NCBI GenBank assembly: GCA_019638455.1
Contig: JAHBTU010000002.1
Location: 778,501 to 842,500 of the forward strand
DNA: 64,000 nt
Reading direction: 5' to 3'
Origin: Saprospiraceae bacterium
GTDB taxonomy: Bacteria > Bacteroidota > Bacteroidia > Chitinophagales > Saprospiraceae
The position numbers and the translations under genes were made by a program. Under the pieces are notes generated by a model, which had not been told where the DNA came from, ran no database searches, and saw only the letters and a list, made by a program, of their open reading frames with translations. How positions within the stretch are numbered: the stretch's first letter is position 1; every line of letters starts with the position of its first letter. Shown here piece by piece: positions 58,706 through 64,000 of this stretch.

Positions 58706-61700
58706 TCAATTCAGTTTGAACTGCACCATCACCCCTGCGTTCACGGTCGTGATGGGGAACGACTGCGATGTTTTGGGCACTGTCTTTCGGTAGTCGGTGA
58801 ACAGGCGGAGCGAGAGGCGCCGATTGAGTGCGTACTCGACCGAGGGGTTGATGCTGATGGTGCGGGCACCGCGTGTGGGCACTGCTTCTTCGAGTTGGTC
58901 GAGGCGGTGGTTCACGGTGATGTCGTCGCGTATTTCGAAGTCGAATTTGAAGTTCAAGTCGTTGGGCTGCTGGCCTGTGCCGCCGCGTGGGGGCGGGGGT
59001 ATGGGGGCATTTGGCTTGGCTGGTGGCTTTTTCGACTTGCCTTTTTTGGTTTTGTTGCCGGTGAGGAAGCCGATGTTGACGTTTTTCATGCGATAGCCGA
59101 AGCCGACCACATAGCCGGAAGAGCGTGTTTCCGCGAGTTGGTAGTCAATGAACGACATGGCGAGGGTCCGGCTTTTTTTGAAGTCGAGTTTGAAGGCCAT
59201 GTCGTTTTTGAGTTTGATGTCCATGCCGATGAGGGGCGACAGCTGTTCATTGATGAGCACCTGTGGGATTTCGAACCGGGCGATGTAGTTGAAGCTCAAC
59301 TCGTCTTCCATGTACGGGTTATCAGGGTCGTAGAAGATGTCTGTGTTGTAGGAGCTTACCGTCAGGGTGCTTTTATAGCCGTGCGTGATTTGGACGCTGG
59401 CAAAATACTTTTTCAGGTTGCCGATTTTTGAAAGGCCGTTGTATGTGAGTCGCCAGTTGGGGGCGGGGCGGGTTTTGAATACATCCAAGCCCACGGTGTT
59501 CGGGTCTTGTTTGTTGTATGCGGCCAAGAAGGAGGGTATCAATACTTCCTGATGGATGCGCCCGTACCCTCTTTTGTATTCTCCGGCATCGTCGGGGTCG
59601 CCGTGGGGATTGGTGTCGCCTGCCAACACGCCCAACCGCTCTGATATGATGGGGCGGTACGACTGGTAGCGGGCAAATAGGCCGTTGATGTCGTTGTTGA
59701 ACAGGGTTTGCATGGAAAAATAGGAGACGGTGAAACTGCCGAGGTCGCGTTGGGCGTTAGCTATGAAACCCACGGAGTCGGGGTGGAGGTCGAAGTTTTG
59801 GTCTTTGAAGAGGAAGGTGTTGTTGCGCACATATTGGCGGTTGCCGGTGACTTCCACGCGGAAGTCCTGAAATGGCTCCAGCGTGATGCCGCCGTCAATG
59901 TTTTGGGTGTAGTTGCGCATCACTTGTTGGTTGAGTTCGGGGCGGTGGGTTATCCAGCCATTGTCACCCGCATCTTTAAACCAGCGGTCGGATGGCTGCA
60001 CACCTGCCACGAAGGCCCAGCCCGGGGCTTTGAAGCCGCTGCTTTGGCCCATGAGCTCTGGCTCGGGGGTGAATCCGGGGATGACGGTTCCGTAGTTTTC
60101 GCTGTATGTGAACCGCGCTTTTCGCACCAGCATGAGCGGGCGTAGGGCGACTCGTTCGGCGGTGGATGGCTGTCGGTCTTTGTTTTTGTCCTTGTCTTTT
60201 TTCTTTTTGTCCTTCGGGTCGTTCTTTCCTGTGCCAGCTGGGTCGTTGGTGCCTGCTGCTCCGGGTGCCCCTGCCGAGCCGCCTCTGGGGTCGGGTGGGT
60301 TGTTTTTGCTTCCTGGCCCGCTGCCGCCGCTGCCGGGTGCTCCGGGTGTGGGGAGTGGGTTGTTGCGGTCGTTGGTTCTGGGGTTGGATTTTTGTGCGCC
60401 GGGCTTGCCGGGTTTGTTTATTTTTGACAAATACTTGCTCTTGTCGTAGAGTTTGGCCAAATCGAAGTCTCCGTTGATTTGGCGGATGTTGTTGTTCTGA
60501 ATGACGTTGCCGAGGTGGCGTGAATTGACGACTTCTTGATAGTCGCCAGCGTCGAGATTCTGCAATTTGAGGGATTGCGCCGTCCAGATATAGCCTGCCG
60601 TGTAGGAGGCTTTCACCGTCATCCAATCCATGAATGGGAAGAAACGAAGCGGCACGTTCCAGTTGATGCTGGCGTTGTGCTGATAGTTTTTCGGACGGCC
60701 TAGGTTCCTGATATTCGTCCAGATGGAGTCGCGGCGTTCTTTGTCGGTGTAGGCCACGCCATCGGGTTTGTATTGATAGGGTTCGTCAATGAGGTTGCGT
60801 GCGATGGCGTCGAAGTTGAAGCGGAGGGAACGCGAGATGTCCCAGCCCACGCTGTAGTCGCGGTCCCAGGTAAAACGGCGATTGTAGTAGGTGTTCAGTT
60901 CGGGGTCTTCTCCTGCGAAACGCCAGGTTGTCACTTGGGTGATGCGTTCCAAGTCGGTGCCGACGGCGTAGGTGTTGGGTATGGGGTTGAAATTGAATTC
61001 CCTGATGAATTTGAACCACTTGTCGTTTTTCACCAATTTTTTGAAAGGCTCGATGGGTTTTAGCCCTGTCGCGTACTGGTAATCAATGCCGCCTTTGTAT
61101 TGTTTGAGGTGGTCGTTGATGATGAAGGGTGTGCGACGGCGTGTTTGGTTGAAGGCATAAGTGAGGCTAAAATTCTCGATGTTCCAGGGCATGGGTTTTT
61201 TATTGCCTCGTCGTTCTTTGCGCACGTTGGTGAAGTTGAAGCCGCTTATCGTGGTCACGTCTTGCGCCACTGTCCTGATGCTGTCGCGTGCCGCGGGGTC
61301 GGTTTCTTCGCGCAATTTGTCTTTCAATTTGATGTCCAAGTCATAAGGGTCGTATTCGGGGTTGCGCGTGATATTGGAGTACTGGACATAGAAGGGTACT
61401 TTGATACCTGTTTTTTCTGGCAAAAACTTGCCCAGTTCGAGGTTGGTGGACACGTCGTATTGAATGACTTCCTCGCGCTGGCGTTGGATGAGTCTTTGCT
61501 CGATGCTTCCCCAGCCGATACTGGTGTACATCCCGGCGAGCGAGATGTTGCCGAAGTCGGCTAGTTTCATGTCCACCCGTGCTTGTCCTGCCCATCCGGG
61601 TTGTTCGTTGAACCCGTTGAGGCGCAATTCGTTGAGCCAGACTTCCACGCATTGCCGGCTTTGGTCTTCTGACACGTTGCGCACGCCAATCATGGCGCCT

Positions 61701-64000
61701 TTGACAAAGCCAAGGTTTGGGTTGCCCACTACTTTTACCAGGCCGCGCGGGTTGTCGGGGTCTGGCACGACATAAGCCGTGTCGAGCCGGGCATTGGCAT
61801 CGTTGCGTATTTTTTTCACGTCGGTCAGCAACTCTAACGGGAAGTCGAAGCTGTTTTCTGGCCGCCACACCTCGTCTTTGTATGCGCGGCTATCCGGGTT
61901 GCCGTTCAGGTTGTTCACATCGGAGGGCATGAGCGGCAGTTCGTACTCATAGTAGTTGTTCACATAGTCGGAGCCGAGGCGCAGGAATACCGTGAGTTTG
62001 GTGGAATCCAAGGGGAAAGCAATCGGGTCGCTGGCTTCGGCGTGCACAAACATCTTTAGGCGTTTGAATTGCCTCAAATCCATGTTCAGTGGCTTGAAAA
62101 CAGCTCGCGCGTCGCAGTATTGGAGGCTGCAAATTGTCATGGCGAGCGATTGCTCGTTTTGCAACACGTCGGGGAAGGCGCCGACCGATTGTTCCCGCGA
62201 AATGCCGAAGGGTATGGTGTAGTTGAATGGTGTTCGGGCGGAGTTGACCTCGATGCTCACGGCGTTCACGTCGAAGGCGGTGGCGCTCCACGGCTGGTCG
62301 GTGGGTTTGCAGGAGAGGATGTCCTGCGTGAAGCGCCGCCACTGGTTGCGGCCCAGTTCGAGTGTGGCAAAACGGAACGTGGTGCGCTCGGTGAAGCCTT
62401 TCCAGAACAAACGGATGAAGCGGATGGAACGGAAGTCCTGAATGCCGCCGATGGTTTGGCGGGTCTGCAGGTCGAGTGGCACTTTGAAACGATACCAAAC
62501 GTAGTAGGGGCCGCCTGCTTCTTTTTGGAACACCACTGTGTCGGTGATGATGGATTTCAGCGTGGGGTCCTCGAAGTCAATGCCCTCGAAGGTGACGATA
62601 TTGCCGGATGCGTCGCGGACTTGAACGGCTCCCTTAATCAGGGGGATTTGGTAGCGGAAATAGGATTCGTTTTCGTTGAGCGAGTTGTCGCGGTTGAGGT
62701 CTTCGGCGTCGGGGATGTTGGTGGCTGATGGGTTGAGGTTGTTGGTGTTGTTGACGGGGGAGTTGCCTTGTTGGTTGTTGAACTTGCGATAGCGGGTCAA
62801 CATGCCCGGCGAGGAGGAGTTGAAGCGCTCGTCGAGGTAAAAGACGAAATCGTCGTTGGAAGGGTCTTCAAGGATTTCAGTTTTGGCGTTGGGGCTGAGG
62901 TCTGAGCCTTGAATGAGCGCCAGCCAATCGCTGAAGTTGTCTCGTTCGCCGTCATTGTCCAAACCATCGAGGCCGACGTCTTGCAAGCCGCGTTTGGAGG
63001 GGTCGTTGTCGAACGCATTGACGACGGGAGGCAACACGGGCACTCGGCCCCATGGGGTGCGTGCTGTGGTTCCGGTGCCTTGCCCTGTCGGCAGTGCATT
63101 TTCAAAAAACTGCCGTCCGTCGCGCATGATGTCTTCGGAGATGGTGCCGAGGTCAATATACATGGTTCCGTCGGTGGAGACGTTGCCGGGGTCGTCGGTT
63201 TTTTCCATGTAGGGGTTGAGCATCCAGAACTCCACAAACTCGATGTTGGCTGCCTCAAAGTCGTTGGTGTTCAATGCTCGCATGATGCCTGCCCAGCGGG
63301 TGGCTGGCTCGTTTAGTTTGCCCGTTATGCCGATGCCTTTTGTGTATCCGGGGTAGCCGTCGCCGGGCAAGTCGAAGTTGTAGGGGCCTCTGTCGCGGGG
63401 ATAGACGGTCACATCGAACGAGCGCAGGTTGGATTGTTCCAGTGGTGTCAGTTGTCGGTTGGGAAAAATGTCTTGATATTGTATGATGCGCGAGTATGGG
63501 TTGACCGCATCAATGCCGTCGCGGGCGCTTGGGTCGGGCACATACCAAGTGATGCCTGCGCGGTTGGCCCCGCGTGCCAAGATGATGTTGGTGTCGAGGA
63601 AAGCACTGGATTCGGGGAACAGTTGGTCGTCGCCTTGTGGGGTAGAGGCGATGACCCAAGCATTGGCGGGGTTGGCCAGCGGCAAGTTGGCTGTTGTCCC
63701 CTCAAAGTCGTCAATATAGACGGTTCCTCCTTTTTCGCCGCCTTGGTTGATGGCGCGGTTGTGTCCGGGGCGGAGGGCTGCTATTTCTGCCTGCGCGGTG
63801 ATGCTCGATGGTTCTTTGGTGGAAATAAAGGGCAGTTTGTCAACAAGTCTGGTGAGCCAGGGGGCATCTTTTGAGATGTTGAAGTCCAGCCCATACATTT
63901 TGTTGTTGATGGGGTCTTCGCCGATGTTGACCTTTTGCGTCAGCGGGCGCTCGAAAAGGTTCATGTATGTGGCCCCTATATTGATATCTTTGCTGAGCTC
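58706..64000 (-). CDS. sprA: SprA, outer-membrane translocon of the type IX secretion system, 5' truncated
   Basis: The frame is open to the right edge; the C-terminal 1764 residues are seen, whereas SprA proteins have about 2300-2500. Matching features are DAPWLTRLVDKLPFISTKEP, RAINQGGEKGGTVYIDDFEG, VEFWMLNPYMEKTDD and RGLQDVGLDGLDNDGERDNF, with long beta-strand-rich stretches of a giant 36-strand barrel and a low-complexity Asn/Pro/Gly/Lys insertion around residues 1180-1250 (GSGGSGPGSKNNPPDPRGG). SprA is the pore through which T9SS cargo crosses the outer membrane and is needed for gliding in flavobacteria. Three cargo proteins with sorting domains are in this window. The end, MVQFKLN, is the expected aromatic/Asn barrel terminus. 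Confidence 0.95.
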   Translation of the reverse strand, partial: ELSKDINIGATYMNLFERPLTQKVNIGEDPINNKMYGLDFNISKDAPWLTRLVDKLPFISTKEPSSITAQAEIAALRPGHNRAINQGGEKGGTVYIDDFEGTTANLPLANPANAWVIASTPQGDDQLFPESSAFLDTNIILARGANRAGITWYVPDPSARDGIDAVNPYSRIIQYQDIFPNRQLTPLEQSNLRSFDVTVYPRDRGPYNFDLPGDGYPGYTKGIGITGKLNEPATRWAGIMRALNTNDFEAANIEFVEFWMLNPYMEKTDDPGNVSTDGTMYIDLGTISEDIMRDGRQFFENALPTGQGTGTTARTPWGRVPVLPPVVNAFDNDPSKRGLQDVGLDGLDNDGERDNFSDWLALIQGSDLSPNAKTEILEDPSNDDFVFYLDERFNSSSPGMLTRYRKFNNQQGNSPVNNTNNLNPSATNIPDAEDLNRDNSLNENESYFRYQIPLIKGAVQVRDASGNIVTFEGIDFEDPTLKSIITDTVVFQKEAGGPYYVWYRFKVPLDLQTRQTIGGIQDFRSIRFIRLFWKGFTERTTFRFATLELGRNQWRRFTQDILSCKPTDQPWSATAFDVNAVSIEVNSARTPFNYTIPFGISREQSVGAFPDVLQNEQSLAMTICSLQYCDARAVFKPLNMDLRQFKRLKMFVHAEASDPIAFPLDSTKLTVFLRLGSDYVNNYYEYELPLMPSDVNNLNGNPDSRAYKDEVWRPENSFDFPLELLTDVKKIRNDANARLDTAYVVPDPDNPRGLVKVVGNPNLGFVKGAMIGVRNVSEDQSRQCVEVWLNELRLNGFNEQPGWAGQARVDMKLADFGNISLAGMYTSIGWGSIEQRLIQRQREEVIQYDVSTNLELGKFLPEKTGIKVPFYVQYSNITRNPEYDPYDLDIKLKDKLREETDPAARDSIRTVAQDVTTISGFNFTNVRKERRGNKKPMPWNIENFSLTYAFNQTRRRTPFIINDHLKQYKGGIDYQYATGLKPIEPFKKLVKNDKWFKFIREFNFNPIPNTYAVGTDLERITQVTTWRFAGEDPELNTYYNRRFTWDRDYSVGWDISRSLRFNFDAIARNLIDEPYQYKPDGVAYTDKERRDSIWTNIRNLGRPKNYQHNASINWNVPLRFFPFMDWMTVKASYTAGYIWTAQSLKLQNLDAGDYQEVVNSRHLGNVIQNNNIRQINGDFDLAKLYDKSKYLSKINKPGKPGAQKSNPRTNDRNNPLPTPGAPGSGGSGPGSKNNPPDPRGGSAGAPGAAGTNDPAGTGKNDPKDKKKKDKDKNKDRQPSTAERVALRPLMLVRKARFTYSENYGTVIPGFTPEPELMGQSSGFKAPGWAFVAGVQPSDRWFKDAGDNGWITHRPELNQQVMRNYTQNIDGGITLEPFQDFRVEVTGNRQYVRNNTFLFKDQNFDLHPDSVGFIANAQRDLGSFTVSYFSMQTLFNNDINGLFARYQSYRPIISERLGVLAGDTNPHGDPDDAGEYKRGYGRIHQEVLIPSFLAAYNKQDPNTVGLDVFKTRPAPNWRLTYNGLSKIGNLKKYFASVQITHGYKSTLTVSSYNTDIFYDPDNPYMEDELSFNYIARFEIPQVLINEQLSPLIGMDIKLKNDMAFKLDFKKSRTLAMSFIDYQLAETRSSGYVVGFGYRMKNVNIGFLTGNKTKKGKSKKPPAKPNAPIPPPPRGGTGQQPNDLNFKFDFEIRDDITVNHRLDQLEEAVPTRGARTISINPSVEYALNRRLSLRLFTDYRKTVPKTSQSFPITTVNAGVMVQFKLN

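Overview
The window reads as a chromosomal segment of a Bacteroidota bacterium, probably a member of the Saprospiria or a close relative (that rank is inference). The evidence is a large SprA type IX secretion and gliding protein at the right edge, one type B and two type A T9SS cargo proteins, an OstA-like envelope protein, many short lipoproteins with a lipobox Cys, start sites without a Shine-Dalgarno box, and several TAnnTTTG-like -7 boxes typical of Bacteroidota sigma factors. No rRNA, convincing tRNA, CRISPR array, prophage or plasmid backbone is visible.

Layout. 0-7 kb: the end of a polytopic membrane protein, a sugar-kinase-like protein, then the minus-strand run mnmG-trxA-gatA, preceded by a DUF433/DUF5615 toxin-antitoxin-like pair whose toxin is frameshifted. 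7-18.5 kb: a lipocalin-like lipoprotein, a 2221-residue T9SS type B adhesin-like protein, a TPR lipoprotein, mnmA (with mnmG it serves the tRNA wobble-U34 modification route), an octamer repeat array, a frameshifted Uma2 gene and a secreted thioredoxin-TPR protein. 18.7-32 kb: dnaE, an unknown protein, pyrD, an AlkD-like HEAT protein, a T9SS type A protein, a lipoprotein amylase, and an intact IS3-family element inserted in a heptamer repeat array.

32-48 kb is the most unusual part. It holds two AraC regulators with cytochromes c, cupins, small membrane proteins, a TonB-like protein, fasciclin and outer-membrane proteins, a TlpA-like thioredoxin and an ECF sigma factor. Two repeated promoter architectures can be read directly: TGTCGCAA direct repeats 21 bp apart at two promoters, and TTCATGYGAT sites at a fixed distance from the -7 box at three. 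They suggest that the two AraC proteins each control scattered genes in this cluster. Between 43.2 and 44.1 kb lies a gene-free stretch with repeated promoter-like sequences and a hairpin-rich leader ending in a T-run just before a cupin gene.

48-64 kb: an AT-rich EthD-like lipoprotein between copies of a 180-bp dispersed repeat, an OstA-like protein, a secreted esterase with a T9SS tail, a VWA-like membrane protein, a nitroreductase, parE, a methyltransferase and the C-terminal three quarters or so of sprA. Short-unit repeats (a heptamer of the TGGAGGG type, an octamer of the TTTGRRGG type), hairpin families and the 180-bp element recur between genes, and one heptamer block lies in frame inside gatA.
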